DNA of 64,000 nucleotides from Bradyrhizobium liaoningense (GCF_018130785.1 NZ_JAFCJT010000001.1:806001-870000); one strand, 5' to 3'. Shown: positions 28,613-36,951, numbered from the stretch's first letter. A program made the numbers and translations. Notes: generated from the sequence alone by a model not told the origin.

Positions 28613-29890
28613 ATGCTTGCTGAATTCATCGCACGGCGTGCGGCAGCGCGAAACATCCATTACGGCTGGGTGATGGCTGCACTGGGATTTCTCTATTCGC
28701 TGTTTGCAAGCTCGGCGCTCGGCGTGCCCAGCGTCCTGATGCGGGAGATCGCTTCTGACATCGGCGTCAGCATGAGCGAGTTGTCTGCATCGCAAGGACT
28801 TCGCTTCGCGCTGTTCGGACTGGCGGCGCCGTTCGCCGGCGGCTTGATGCTCCGCTACGGTCCGCGGAAGATGCTGTCGATCGCCGGAACGCTGGCGCTG
28901 GCCGGACTGCTGCTGACGATCGTCATGACGAACCGGTTCGAAATGTGGCTCGGCCTCGGGCTTATTCTCGGCATCGCGCCGGGGCTCACGGCCCTGCAAC
29001 TTGCCGCGGTCATCTCGGTACGCTGGTTCACGACCCATCGGGGATTGGTGGTCGGGCTCCTGAACGGATCAATCGCAACCGGCACCTTGATCTTCATGCC
29101 GCTGGGCGCGTGGATCGCCGAGAATTGGGGCTGGCGCGTCGCGCTTGTTCCGTCCGGATTCGGTCTTCTCGTCTCGCTCGTCCTCTTTCTGCTGCTCGGG
29201 AAGGACCGCCCCCAGGAATTGGGGCTGGCGCCACTCGGAGAGACGGCGATGCCGCCGGTGCCCGCAATTCCTACGCAGAACTTTGCGGCAATCAGTTTCC
29301 GGGGCCTGCGCCTGGCATCAACCCGTCTGGTGTTCTGGGTGCTGGCGCTGACGTTCCTCATCTGCGGTGTATCCAGCTACGGGCTGACATCGACACACTT
29401 CGTGCCATTCTGCGGCGATCTCGGCTTGCCGGTCGTGACATCGGCAGGTTTGCTCGCCATGATCGGGGTGTTCGATCTGATCGGCACGATCGGATCGGGA
29501 TGGCTGTCCGACCGCTACGACAACCGATGGCTGCTGGCGATCTATTACGGCTTTCGTGGACTTGCGTTGATCTGGCTTGTGGAGTCCAACGCGACGTTGG
29601 GAGCGATGAGCGCGTTCGCGATACTCTACGGCCTGGATTTCATCGCGACTGTTCCGCCTACGGTGAAGTTGACGGTCGGCACGTTTGGGGGGGAGATGGG
29701 GCCGGTGGTCTTCGGCTGGATTTTTGCCGCCCACCAGCTCGGCGTTGGCCTGATGGCATTTGCCGCGGGCGTCAGCAGAGATACGCTAGGGACCTATGTG
29801 CCGGCGTTTCTTCTCGCCGGGGTCCTCTGCCTTTTGGCCGCTGCAGCCTTTGCGCTGGTGAAGGGTCCGGCGATTGCGGCTCCCGCGTAA
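28613..29890 (+). CDS. MFS transporter
   Basis: A 425-residue major facilitator with about 12 membrane segments; it begins with a cytoplasmic ARNIHYGWVMAALGFLYSLF segment seen in monocarboxylate/oxalate-type carriers, and has RYGPRKM and SDRYDNRWLL loops between helices 2-3 and 8-9. The ATG at 28613 has AAGGGA 7 bases before it; a TTG two codons earlier is possible. It does not show the closer similarity that the two OFA carriers at 40-44 kb share with each other. Its position just after frc, with a relic of the frc end behind it, suggests rearrangement into the oxalate locus. Substrate unknown, an organic acid is likely. Confidence 0.82.
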   Translation: MLAEFIARRAAARNIHYGWVMAALGFLYSLFASSALGVPSVLMREIASDIGVSMSELSASQGLRFALFGLAAPFAGGLMLRYGPRKMLSIAGTLALAGLLLTIVMTNRFEMWLGLGLILGIAPGLTALQLAAVISVRWFTTHRGLVVGLLNGSIATGTLIFMPLGAWIAENWGWRVALVPSGFGLLVSLVLFLLLGKDRPQELGLAPLGETAMPPVPAIPTQNFAAISFRGLRLASTRLVFWVLALTFLICGVSSYGLTSTHFVPFCGDLGLPVVTSAGLLAMIGVFDLIGTIGSGWLSDRYDNRWLLAIYYGFRGLALIWLVESNATLGAMSAFAILYGLDFIATVPPTVKLTVGTFGGEMGPVVFGWIFAAHQLGVGLMAFAAGVSRDTLGTYVPAFLLAGVLCLLAAAAFALVKGPAIAAPA

Positions 29891-29903
29891 CGGACCTCTC
29901 TCG

Positions 29904-29937
29904 CCCCGCCGCAGAAGCAGGCCGCTGAGTAAGCGGG
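29904..29937 (+). pseudogene. Relic of the frc 3' end
   Basis: CCGCCGCAGAAGCAGGCCGC followed by TGAGTAAGCGG repeats the last codons and stop of frc (28231-28264) with one internal mismatch. A degraded GC hairpin (GGGCCGGCCG..CGGCGGCC) follows, as the frc terminator does. It encodes nothing alone. Confidence 0.7.
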
Positions 29938-30008
29938 ACCATCAGAGAAGACGAAGGGCCGGCCGATTTCGGCGGCCATCCTTTGTCTGGCGTTGGCCAG
30001 AGCCTTTC

Positions 30009-30100
30009 CCGTTCCGATGGAATCGGAACGGGGCTCTAGATTCTTGTTTTGACGCGTTTTCTTGACGCGAACCGGCATCCACTTCGCTCGAAAACGCTCT
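30009..30100. repeat. Dispersed intergenic repeat, family with TTTTGACGCG core (copy 1)
   Basis: GTTCCGATGGAATCGGAAC begins the element, then TTGTTTTGACGCG and ACGCGAACCGG, ending CTCGAAAACGCT. A clear relative lies at 55969-56050. It sits between the MFS and bioB 3' ends. Confidence 0.65.
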
Positions 30101-30141
30101 GATCCGGAAAGCGCACAGTGGCTTTCCAGAGGGATCACGCT

Positions 30142-31128
30142 TCAGAGCGCTTCAAGTCCGAGCCGGCGGAACAACTTTCGATCGGCTTCGTCCTGCGGAT
30201 TGCCCGCCGTCAACAGCGTGTCGCCGACAAAGATCGAGTTTGCACCGGCAAAGAAGCACAGCGCCTGCATCTCGTCGGTCATCGCCGACCGCCCCGCCGA
30301 GAGACGCACGAAAGAGGCCGGCATCATGATACGCGCCAGTGCGACAATGCGCACGAACTCGATCGGACCTATCGGCGTCGCCTTCGCCATCGGCGTTCCC
30401 GAGATCGGGATCAGCATGTTGATCGGCACGCTCTCCGGCGCTTCCGGGAGGTTGGCGAGCGTAACCAGCATGTCGACGCGGTCCTGTTCGCTCTCACCCA
30501 TGCCGAGAATTCCGCCGCAGCACACTTTCATGCCGGCCTCGCGGACATGCTCCAGCGTATCGAGACGATCGGCGAATGTGCGGGTGGAGATAACACTCGG
30601 ATAGTAGCGCTCCGAGGTATCGATATTGTGATTGTAGTAATCAAGCCCGGCTGCACTCAGCCGGTCGGCTTGATCCCGGTCGAGCATGCCGAGCGTCATG
30701 CAGGTCTCGAGCCCGAGCTCCTTCACGGCTCCGACGACCTCGACAATGGCATCCATGTCGCGCGGCTTCGGATTGCGCCAGGCCGCCCCCATGCAATAAC
30801 GCGTCGCGCCGCTGTCTTTTGCCTTGCGTGCCTCGGCAACGATCTTCCCGACCTCCATCAACTTGGAGGCTGCAATAGCTGTCGCATGATGCGACGACTG
30901 GCTGCAGTAACCGCAGTCTTCCGGACAACCACCTGTCTTGATGTTCAGCAGCCGGCTCAACTGCACGCGATTTGGGTCAAAATGCTCCCGATGTACGGAT
31001 TGTGAACGGAAGAGCAGATCGTTGAAGGGAAGCTGGTAAGCCGCCCATGCATCTTCACCAGTCCATCTTTGAGACCTTTGCGGTCTTTCCTTCGCGGGGA
31101 TTGTCTCCCCGTCGTTCGCACCGAGCAT
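30142..31128 (-). CDS. bioB: Biotin synthase
   Basis: A 328-residue radical-SAM enzyme that inserts sulfur into dethiobiotin. The SAM cluster motif is [16 protein letters not shown] (CxxxCxxC), followed by [13 protein letters not shown] and [12 protein letters not shown], all diagnostic of BioB; the [2Fe-2S] ligand region ends with [25 protein letters not shown]. The start at 31128 has AGGAG 6 bases before; a longer frame to 31206 has no family sequence. No bioA, bioD or bioF is nearby, so bioB is separate from the rest of the pathway. Confidence 0.95.
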   Translation of the reverse strand: MLGANDGETIPAKERPQRSQRWTGEDAWAAYQLPFNDLLFRSQSVHREHFDPNRVQLSRLLNIKTGGCPEDCGYCSQSSHHATAIAASKLMEVGKIVAEARKAKDSGATRYCMGAAWRNPKPRDMDAIVEVVGAVKELGLETCMTLGMLDRDQADRLSAAGLDYYNHNIDTSERYYPSVISTRTFADRLDTLEHVREAGMKVCCGGILGMGESEQDRVDMLVTLANLPEAPESVPINMLIPISGTPMAKATPIGPIEFVRIVALARIMMPASFVRLSAGRSAMTDEMQALCFFAGANSIFVGDTLLTAGNPQDEADRKLFRRLGLEAL

Positions 31129-31430
31129 TACACATCTCCTGACATTGCGGCGGGACAATCGCACTATCGCAAGCCTGGCGCCAGTCCGCAGGGGTCCGTG
31201 GAACATAAGCGGCGGCGTGCCGTTGTTGTCTAAGCCGGCGTGCTATCCCGCGGTACGAGCAAGGCAGCCGCCAAGGCGAATGACTGAACATCGCAAAAGC
31301 ATCTGCGCAACGCTGCAGAATTGGCCCTCTTCTCGCCCCGAAGGTAGCAAGCCCACGCACAGCATTTGCGGATGGGAGGCGTCGGCCAGCACTCGTCCTG
31401 TCACAGCTTGTTGATCGAAGTGAGGTCGAA
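31129..31430. other. Intergenic region bioB / small ORF
   Basis: 302 bases without a supported gene. It must hold the bioB promoter (reading left). No repeat, strong hairpin or obvious biotin-repressor palindrome was found by eye. Confidence 0.5.
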
Positions 31431-31613
31431 ATGTTGAGAGATCAATCCTCGGATCGAGCCAAGCGTGAAGCCAACAAGGCGTTCAAGCCTGTCAAAACGC
31501 AGAAGCCGATGAATGACTATGCGAAGGACCAGCACGCCTTCAACGAGAACCGCGAGCGGCTGAAAGCGGAGCGATTGGCCCGCGAGGCCAAGTCGAAGGG
31601 CCGCTCTGAATAG
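31431..31613 (+). CDS. Small charged protein, function unknown
   Basis: 60 residues, very rich in Lys, Arg, Glu and Asn (MLRDQSSDRAKREANKAFKP...), predicted helical and soluble, with no hydrophobic segment. GTGAGGTCGAA precedes the ATG as a ribosome site. I see no named domain. Codon use is in line with neighbours. Confidence 0.55.
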   Translation: MLRDQSSDRAKREANKAFKPVKTQKPMNDYAKDQHAFNENRERLKAERLAREAKSKGRSE

Positions 31614-31745
31614 GACGCGTTCCGTGCCAGGTTACGATCTTGCGTCCGCGCGAGAAGGCTGGCGCTGAGCGCGTCTCGTCGAAATCGACGCCTGACCAAA
31701 GCGCGATGAGATCGGAATGAATCGTCATCGCGCCTTCGCACTTTG

Positions 31746-31784
31746 CGCTAACGCGGCCCTTCGGGTCCGGATCATGCTTTAGAG
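31746..31784. repeat. Dispersed intergenic repeat, copy 2
   Basis: GCTAACGCGGCCC..GGTCCGGATCATGCT, matching the reverse complement of 5877-5912. It abuts the 3' end of the 74-residue gene. Confidence 0.6.
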
Positions 31785-32003
31785 CATATCGAGCACGACG
31801 ACCCCGTCTTCGAGCTCACCGGAAGCCAGTCGGCTCCGCGCGATGCGTTCGAACTCCGTCCGGTATTTCTGAAGATAGCTGAAGGCCTGCTTCTGCGTCT
31901 GAAACGTGGTCGCAAGGCGGCACATTTGCCGGCCTGCACCAAGCGCGAGAAAGAAGGTGATTGTGCCGCCGTTGTCCGACTTGACCCTAGGCACGATCCG
32001 CAC
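31779..32003 (-). CDS. Small protein, function unknown
   Basis: 74 residues (MRIVPRVKSDNGGTITFFLALGAGRQMC...), with a helical second half (AFSYLQKYRTEFERIARSRL) and acidic end. No signal peptide. Its neighbours (80-residue protein and cspA) are transcribed in the same direction, 54 and 398 bases upstream. No family recognised; the balanced composition supports a real gene. Confidence 0.6.
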   Translation of the reverse strand: MRIVPRVKSDNGGTITFFLALGAGRQMCRLATTFQTQKQAFSYLQKYRTEFERIARSRLASGELEDGVVVLDML

Positions 32004-32057
32004 TCATTGGCATGTGACCGGTCCTCTCCAGATTTTCGTCGGCGCTGTTGAAATCGA

Positions 32058-32300
32058 CTATCGCGGCAGCTTTCTCTTGCGCTTCGTCGGGGTTGGCGCC
32101 GGCAACGACGCTTGAAGGGTTGCGTCGGCCGCTTCCTTGGCTTCGCGCAGTTCGCGAAGCCGCGCCATGTTCTTGCGAACATCGACGGCATGTCTTTCCA
32201 CGTCCGCCATTGCCCGCGTTCCCTCCTCGGCAGCCAAACGCTGACGGTTGGAACGCGCGATGCTTTGGGGTGACGGTTCAGCCGACTTCTTGCTGCTCAT
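32058..32300 (-). CDS. Small basic helical protein, function unknown
   Basis: 80 residues with a helical centre (QRLAAEEGTRAMADVERHAVDVRKNMARLRELREAKEAA) and a very basic end (TKRKRKLPR). It looks like a small nucleic-acid-associated protein, but this rests only on charge. It lies between the 74-residue gene and cspA; a terminator separates it from cspA. Confidence 0.6.
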   Translation of the reverse strand: MSSKKSAEPSPQSIARSNRQRLAAEEGTRAMADVERHAVDVRKNMARLRELREAKEAADATLQASLPAPTPTKRKRKLPR

Positions 32301-32321
32301 GCTTCACCCACTCCGCCAACG

Positions 32322-32355
32322 AACAAAACCCGCTCAATCCCTGGGATCGAGCGGG
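32322..32355 (-). terminator. Rho-independent terminator of cspA
   Basis: On the minus strand CCCGCTCGATCCC-A-GGGATTGAGCGGG (one mismatch) followed by TTTTGTT. It lies 46 bases past the cspA stop. Confidence 0.8.
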
Positions 32356-32401
32356 CAGCGTCGTGGCCGTTTCAGTACATCCGTGAAACGGCCCCGGGAT
32401 C

Positions 32402-32611
32402 TCAGGCCAGCGAGAGATTCTCTGCGCTGACCTTACCTCGCATCTTGTCGGTCTTGGCCTCGAAGTTGACCTTCTGGCCCTCGGCGAGACCTGAAAGACC
32501 AGCCCGCTCGACCGCGCTGATGTGAACGAACACATCGTTGCCGCCGTCGTCGGGCTGAATGAATCCAAAGCCCTTCTGGCCGTTGAACCACTTCACGGTA
32601 CCTGTCGTCAT
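32402..32611 (-). CDS. cspA: Cold shock protein (CspA family)
   Basis: A 69-residue single-domain nucleic-acid chaperone. RNP1 (KGFGFI) and RNP2 (VFVHI) are intact; start [12 protein letters not shown] is the family N-terminus, with GGAGAAG before the ATG. A second hairpin (GGCCGTTTCA..TGAAACGGCC, 32365-32393) follows the stop. A large empty upstream region could be a long leader, as in other csp genes. The symbol marks the family, not orthology with E. coli cspA. Confidence 0.93.
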   Translation of the reverse strand: MTTGTVKWFNGQKGFGFIQPDDGGNDVFVHISAVERAGLSGLAEGQKVNFEAKTDKMRGKVSAENLSLA

Positions 32612-33191
32612 TTTCTTCTCCAAAGCGCATACACGCACATTCCGCGTGACAATCACGCAGAACCGATTCAATTCGTCGATGTCTCTGGAAAAGGAGCCCG
32701 CGGGCGCATTCAACAAGGCACAGCGGCTGAACGAATAAACATCAGGCTATACCTCATCATTGCTACTTGCAAGGCTTGGCGGGATAAGGCTTGGCGGAAC
32801 AAGGCTTGGCGGGATTTACTGCCTCAGGAACTCGGCGGAACTTTTCAACTTTGAAGATGCACGCCCGCACGGCGTCTGAGGCAAGGTGAGTTGCACGTTC
32901 GCGGCCGCGGCTTGGTGCGAGCTAACTGTGCCGGCGCGAGAACGTCGACACGATGTCGCGCCATCCAGCGCTCACCGCACGCCACCAGCAAGCTGCTGCC
33001 GAAAGAACCGCACCACTCTCCGTCCAGCCAATCGGCTGTGAGCACCGAAAGACCGCCAAGCGCCACACGTGCCAGCACCATAGCGAAGGGATATCAGATC
33101 GCGCCCGACAGTACGGCGGTGGGTTGGAAGCGTGAACACTTGCTCCTGGCGTTCGCGTCAAGGCAAAGTACGGGAAAACAGGGAGGTCAGC
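32612..33191. other. 580-base intergenic region with tandem repeat
   Basis: No convincing gene. It contains the cspA leader/promoter on the left and three tandem 15-bp units at 32771-32815. Frames through the right half show no ribosome site or family sequence. Confidence 0.5.
32771..32815. repeat. Three tandem 15-bp repeats (AAGGCTTGGCGGGAT)
   Basis: Units at 32771, 32786 and 32801; units 1 and 3 are identical, unit 2 ends GGAAC instead of GGGAT. Located about 160 bases upstream of cspA. Confidence 0.85.
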
Positions 33192-33881
33192 ATGTCACTG
33201 CTCGGTAAGGCCGCCGTCGCGATGTGGTGGAGCGTCCGCCCCCAGCAGCGCGCGGAGTTCGGCGACTGGCATTCCCACGAACATTTTCCCGAGCGGATGA
33301 GCATTCCAGGCTTCCGGCGCGGATCGCGCTGGACCAGCACGACGGATACCGAAGGCTTCTTCGTGCTGTACGAGCTGGAGCGGTACGAGGTGCTCACGTC
33401 GAAGGGATATCTCGACCGGCTCAACGCGCCGACGCCATGGTCGACCAAGATGATGCCGCACCATCTCGGCATGGTCCGCAGCCAGTGCCGCGTCGCCGCC
33501 AGCTTTGGCGGTGGCGTCGCGACCTCGCTCGCCACCATCCGGCTTTCGCCGGAGGCCGGACGCGCGGCCGCGTTGCAGACACATCTCTCGGAGACGCTCG
33601 ACACATTGGCGCAAATGCCGGGGCTGACGGGCGCCCACCTCCTCCTGACCGACACGCCCCGGACCAGCTCGCCCACCACCGAACAGCAGATCCGCGGCAA
33701 GGACGGCGCCGCCGACTGGATCATGCTGCTCTCCGGTTACGACACTGATGTGGTTGAGCGTGCAGTGGCCGAGCAGCTCTCGCCGCCGGCGCTTGACCAG
33801 GCGGGCGCCCGCGAAAATCCGACGATCGGCCGCTACCGGCTCGCCTTCACGATGACGCCGCAGGATGTGGCAACGATCTGA
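33192..33881 (+). CDS. Uncharacterised protein, possible dimeric alpha-beta barrel
   Basis: A 229-residue protein. The N-terminal half (MWWSVRPQQRAEFGDWHSHEHFPERMSIPGFRRGSRW) resembles ferredoxin-like alpha-beta barrel domains such as EthD, with conserved His-rich WHSHEHFPER; the second half seems to repeat a similar beta-alpha layout (ending GRYRLAFTMTPQ). No signal peptide. The start at 33192 has GGGAGG 7 bases before it. It stands alone; role unknown. Confidence 0.7.
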   Translation: MSLLGKAAVAMWWSVRPQQRAEFGDWHSHEHFPERMSIPGFRRGSRWTSTTDTEGFFVLYELERYEVLTSKGYLDRLNAPTPWSTKMMPHHLGMVRSQCRVAASFGGGVATSLATIRLSPEAGRAAALQTHLSETLDTLAQMPGLTGAHLLLTDTPRTSSPTTEQQIRGKDGAADWIMLLSGYDTDVVERAVAEQLSPPALDQAGARENPTIGRYRLAFTMTPQDVATI

Positions 33882-34015
33882 CGGATCGGTCGTCCTGGCC
33901 GGCCGCGAGGTAGATCTCGCACCCTTGCTGCCTTCGGGCAATCTCAACGTCCGGGGCTGCATGGGAACGTTGTGCGCGGGTGAAGACTGGTCGCGCTGAG
34001 CGGCAAACCGATCCA

Positions 34016-34063
34016 AACAACTTCCAAAACAACTTGCAAGACAACATCCAAGACAACATCAAG
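34016..34063. repeat. Four imperfect 12-bp tandem repeats
   Basis: Units begin at 34016, 34028, 34040 and 34052: AACAACTTCCAA, AACAACTTGCAA, GACAACATCCAA, GACAACATCAAG. Confidence 0.75.
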
Positions 34064-34092
34064 GGCCGCCGGTTTCGGCGGCCCCCGTTTTT
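34063..34092 (+). terminator. Rho-independent terminator
   Basis: GGGCCGCCG-GTTT-CGGCGGCCC followed by CCGTTTTTC. It lies about 180 bases after the 33192-33881 gene. Confidence 0.8.
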
Positions 34093-34194
34093 CTGTCATG
34101 CCATGTCGGATCGGCGGCATCCCGGTCGTCCTTGAGACATGAATGGGCCGTAGACGCCAAGGTCGGGCCCATCGATGCAAGAGGATGAAGGAAC

Positions 34195-34638
34195 ATGCCC
34201 AGCACTGTACGTCTGCACCGCGTTCTCTCGACCAGTCCGGAGAAAGTCTATCGCGCCTTCCTGGAGGCGGATGCGCTGGCGAAATGGCTTCCGCCGAACG
34301 GCTTTACCTGCACCGTCCATCATCTCGAGCCCAAGGTCGGGGGCACGTTCAAGATGTCGTTCCGGAATTTCACGACGGGCAACAGCCACGCCTTCGGCGG
34401 CGAATATCTCGAGCTCGTCGCGGGCGAACGTCTCCGCTACACCGACAAATTCGACGACCCCAATCTGCCCGGCGTGATCGAGGTGACCGTGATCCTGAAG
34501 AAGGTCTCGGTCGGCACCGAGGTGGACATCACGCAGGCCGGCATCCCCGACCTCATCCCGCCCGAGGCGTGCTATCTCGGCTGGCAGGAATCGCTGCGAA
34601 ACCTCGCAAGGCTCGTGGAGCCGGAGATCAACCAGTAG
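34195..34638 (+). CDS. SRPBCC (START/AHSA1-like) family protein
   Basis: A 147-residue single-domain protein with the AHSA1 pattern: LHRVLSTSPEKVYRAFLEADALAKWLPPNG at the N-terminus, VGGTFKMSFRNF, the GGEYLELVAGERLRYTDKF strand pair and a C-terminal helix GWQESLRNLARLVEPE. The fold binds hydrophobic ligands or acts as a co-chaperone; no function can be given. The last codons are duplicated behind an adjacent repeat (see 34748-34783). Confidence 0.85.
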   Translation: MPSTVRLHRVLSTSPEKVYRAFLEADALAKWLPPNGFTCTVHHLEPKVGGTFKMSFRNFTTGNSHAFGGEYLELVAGERLRYTDKFDDPNLPGVIEVTVILKKVSVGTEVDITQAGIPDLIPPEACYLGWQESLRNLARLVEPEINQ

Positions 34639-34653
34639 CGGCGACATCAGTAT

Positions 34654-34744
34654 CGTAGGGTGGGCAAAGCGCAGCGTGCCCACCGATGCTCTCAACCTCG
34701 GAAAGATGGTGGGCACGGCGCTCCGCGCCTTTGCCCACCCTACG
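34654..34744. repeat. REP-like palindrome, family CGTAGGGTGGGCAAAG (copy 1)
   Basis: A 91-bp element whose ends are inverted copies (CGTAGGGTGGGCAAAG ... CTTTGCCCACCCTACG); inner arms CGTGCCCACC and GGTGGGCACG also pair. Close relative at 51795-51888. Confidence 0.85.
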
Positions 34745-34747
34745 GCA

Positions 34748-34783
34748 CTGGCACGGCTCGTCGAGCCCGAGATCAATCAGTAA
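34748..34783 (+). pseudogene. Relic of an SRPBCC gene 3' end
   Basis: Codons reading LARLVEPEINQ followed by TAA repeat the end of the intact gene at 34606-34638 with several synonymous changes. The REP-like element lies between the two. Confidence 0.7.
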
Positions 34784-34837
34784 CGTAAAGGCACCTTCCG
34801 CGGGCGATCTGTTCGATCCGAGGCGCGGATCCACCCA

Positions 34838-34917
34838 CGTCATTGCGAGCGCAGCGAAGCAATCCAGAGTCGCTCCGCAGAACCATTCTGGATTGCTTCG
34901 CTGCGCTCGCAATGACG
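34838..34917. repeat. REP-like palindrome, family CGTCATTGCGAGCGCAGCGA (copy 1)
   Basis: An 80-bp inverted repeat with ends CGTCATTGCGAGCGCAGCG and CGCTGCGCTCGCAATGACG and about 30-bp arms. An equal-length copy lies at 49421-49500. Confidence 0.88.
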
Positions 34918-35029
34918 GAGAATGAGGAACCCTCCGAGAGAATGACTCACATCGAGCCTGCGGATATCTGCAGGGCCGCATTGACCTGCGGCGGCCAGCG
35001 ATGCAGATCTGACTGATTGCGAACGACTG

Positions 35030-36358
35030 TTACGCGCTCTTCGGCGCAATCCCACCGCTTGCGGTCCATCGGTCCGGCTCGGGACTGTGTCCGATCAAAG
35101 CGAGGCCGTAGGCAATCGACTCGAACTGGTCGCCGGACATCAATCGTTCGTTGCCGAACCGCTCGGCGAACAGTTTTCGGACGGCGGGCACAAACGAGGT
35201 CCCGCCGGTCAAGAACACCTTTTCCACCTCGCGCGCGGTGATGCCGGCTTCGCCCAGCACCTTGTCGACTGTTGCACCTAACCGGGCGATATCGTCGGCT
35301 ATCCAGGATTCAAAATTCTTCCGTGTGATGGTTGAGCCGATATCCACCCCGCCGCCCTTGAAGCGGAAGTCCACCTGATCCTGCGCCGACAGCGCCACCT
35401 TGGCATCGGACACCGCGCGGTACAGCGAGAAGCCGAGGTCGAGATCGACGATGGTGATGAAATCCTCGAGCTGGCCCGGCTTCAACGCGGTGCGCGCAAG
35501 CTCCCGCAGCTCGCGCAGATCGCCATTGCTCTTCATCATCGCGAGCTGATGCCAGCGCGCGAGGTTGGTGTAGTGGCCGCTGGGGATCGGCAGCACCTTG
35601 TCGAACGAGCGGAAGCTGGAACCCTTGCCCAGCCGCGGCGAGACGACGTGATCGACGATGCGGTAATCGAACGTGTCGCCTGCGATGCCGATACCGGCAT
35701 GGCCGAGCGGCTCGGCGCGCAAGACACCGCCGGAGCGCGAGAAGCGCATCACGGAGAAGTCGCTGGTGCCGCCGCCGAAATCCGCAACCAGGACGGTGGC
35801 GTCGCGCTCCAGCCGGCGGGCGAAGGAGAACGCGGCGCCCACGGGCTCGTAGACATAGCGCGCGTGGCCGGCGCCGAGGCGTTCGAACGCGGCCCGATAG
35901 CGCTGCATCGCCAGCGCCTCGTCGGGATTGCCACCGGCGAAGCGCACCGGGCGGCCGACCGTGATGGTCGATGTCTCGAAGCCGAACCTGTCTCCGCCAT
36001 GGCGCGCCAGCGTGCGCAGGAATGCCGCCAGAATATCCTCGAACTTGTAGCGCTGCCGGAACACCTGAGTGGTGTTGAAGCTGCTGCTCGCTGCGAAGGT
36101 CTTGAATGACTGGAGGAAGCGGTAGACGTGGCGGCCTTCAAGAAACTGCTCGATCGCCCACGGCCCGCCCTCGGCCTGGGCTCCGGCTCCCGGCCGGTCC
36201 TCCCAGAAGCACAGGGCCGACACGAAGACGCTGTGCCGGTGTCCGCCATGGTCGAAGCGGATGGCCTCGACCCGGCGGTCGTCCGCCGCGAGGGCTACGA
36301 CCGTATTGCTGGTCCCAAAATCGATGCCGATCGAGACGGCGGCCGAGGCGCTCGACAT
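35030..36358 (-). CDS. Hsp70-family protein (YegD-like, ATPase domain only)
   Basis: A 442-residue actin-fold ATPase. Phosphate 1 loop IGIDFGTSNTVVALA at residues 10-24, phosphate 2 VLVADFGGGTSDFSV, and adenosine loop VFLTGGTSFVPAVRKLF near the end. The Hsp70 substrate-binding domain is absent, as in E. coli YegD. It likely works as a stand-alone chaperone-like ATPase; client unknown. Single gene, divergent from the 45-residue ORF. Confidence 0.88.
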   Translation of the reverse strand: MSSASAAVSIGIDFGTSNTVVALAADDRRVEAIRFDHGGHRHSVFVSALCFWEDRPGAGAQAEGGPWAIEQFLEGRHVYRFLQSFKTFAASSSFNTTQVFRQRYKFEDILAAFLRTLARHGGDRFGFETSTITVGRPVRFAGGNPDEALAMQRYRAAFERLGAGHARYVYEPVGAAFSFARRLERDATVLVADFGGGTSDFSVMRFSRSGGVLRAEPLGHAGIGIAGDTFDYRIVDHVVSPRLGKGSSFRSFDKVLPIPSGHYTNLARWHQLAMMKSNGDLRELRELARTALKPGQLEDFITIVDLDLGFSLYRAVSDAKVALSAQDQVDFRFKGGGVDIGSTITRKNFESWIADDIARLGATVDKVLGEAGITAREVEKVFLTGGTSFVPAVRKLFAERFGNERLMSGDQFESIAYGLALIGHSPEPDRWTASGGIAPKSA

Positions 36359-36641
36359 GAACCACTCTGACAGTTGATTGGAAAAGGGGGCAGACCACTA
36401 CCGGCTTTGAATTGCCCTGCCAAGGGCTCAATGTTGCAGCGCGGTCAGGCACATCCCGAAGAGGTGGCCGATCCCGGCAAATGGAACCGTTAGCGCGACA
36501 CGATTTCCGGTCCTTTGGCAGCAAATCCTGCCCTCTCCGTACGCCGCCTGGCAATTTTAGGCCCAGAACGGTCGCTTTAACGGTTGATTATGCTGCAATG
36601 CGGGAGCGCACATGCTGCTATGCAATGGCATGCATAGACAG

Positions 36642-36658
36642 TGGCATCTGGTATACAT
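36642..36658. promoter_or_regulatory. GntR operator-like palindrome, degenerate site (before 45-residue ORF)
   Basis: TGGCAT-CTGGT-ATACAT; the left arm is perfect, the right arm keeps ATNC but loses CA. A TAGACA hexamer begins 7 bases before. The 45-codon ORF starts 57 bases downstream. Confidence 0.45.
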
Positions 36659-36714
36659 AGATTGCCCTTCGAAATGAGACAGCAACACTGACTGTCTTAA
36701 GAAAGGGAATTCCG

Positions 36715-36852
36715 ATGTCCAAGACCGCTGCTGTCGCCCTCGCCCCCTCCTCCTCGCTGTTCGCCCGCTTCATGGCCGCGGTCGACCGCTTCCTGATGGC
36801 GAGCGCCGAGATCTCGAATCACAACGGCGACCTGCCGCGTTTCGGCCTGTAA
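36715..36852 (+). CDS. 45-residue protein, function unknown
   Basis: A short frame (MSKTAAVALAPSSSLFARFM...) ending NHNGDLPRFGL. AAGGGAA lies 6 bases before the ATG. The centre (SLFARFMAAVDRFLMASAEI) would form an amphipathic helix. Codon use matches the genome, a strong terminator follows, and an operator-like palindrome precedes, which together make it a credible gene. No family recognised; a role linked to oxalate use is only suggested by the shared operator. Confidence 0.6.
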   Translation: MSKTAAVALAPSSSLFARFMAAVDRFLMASAEISNHNGDLPRFGL

Positions 36853-36919
36853 GACGGCCCTCAACGGCGCAGCCGACACGGCGCGCGGTTGGCAGATCCC
36901 GCAGACGCAACGTTCGATC

Positions 36920-36951
36920 AAATGGCCCCGCATGTCGGGGCCATTTCTTTT
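36920..36951 (+). terminator. Rho-independent terminator after the 45-residue ORF
   Basis: AATGGCCCCG-CATGT-CGGGGCCATT with TTTCTTTT after it. Confidence 0.88.

Larger units (their letters stand above)
33882..34194. other. Intergenic region with tandem repeat and terminator
   Basis: 313 bases without a gene. Four imperfect 12-bp units (AACAACTTCCAA type) occupy 34016-34063 and run into a GC hairpin terminator. Confidence 0.6.

Noticed and set aside
32522..32854. Open frame across the 15-bp repeats (reads KAWRD units)
   Set aside because: It overlaps cspA in antisense, has no ribosome site, and the repeat is in frame only because 15 is a multiple of 3.
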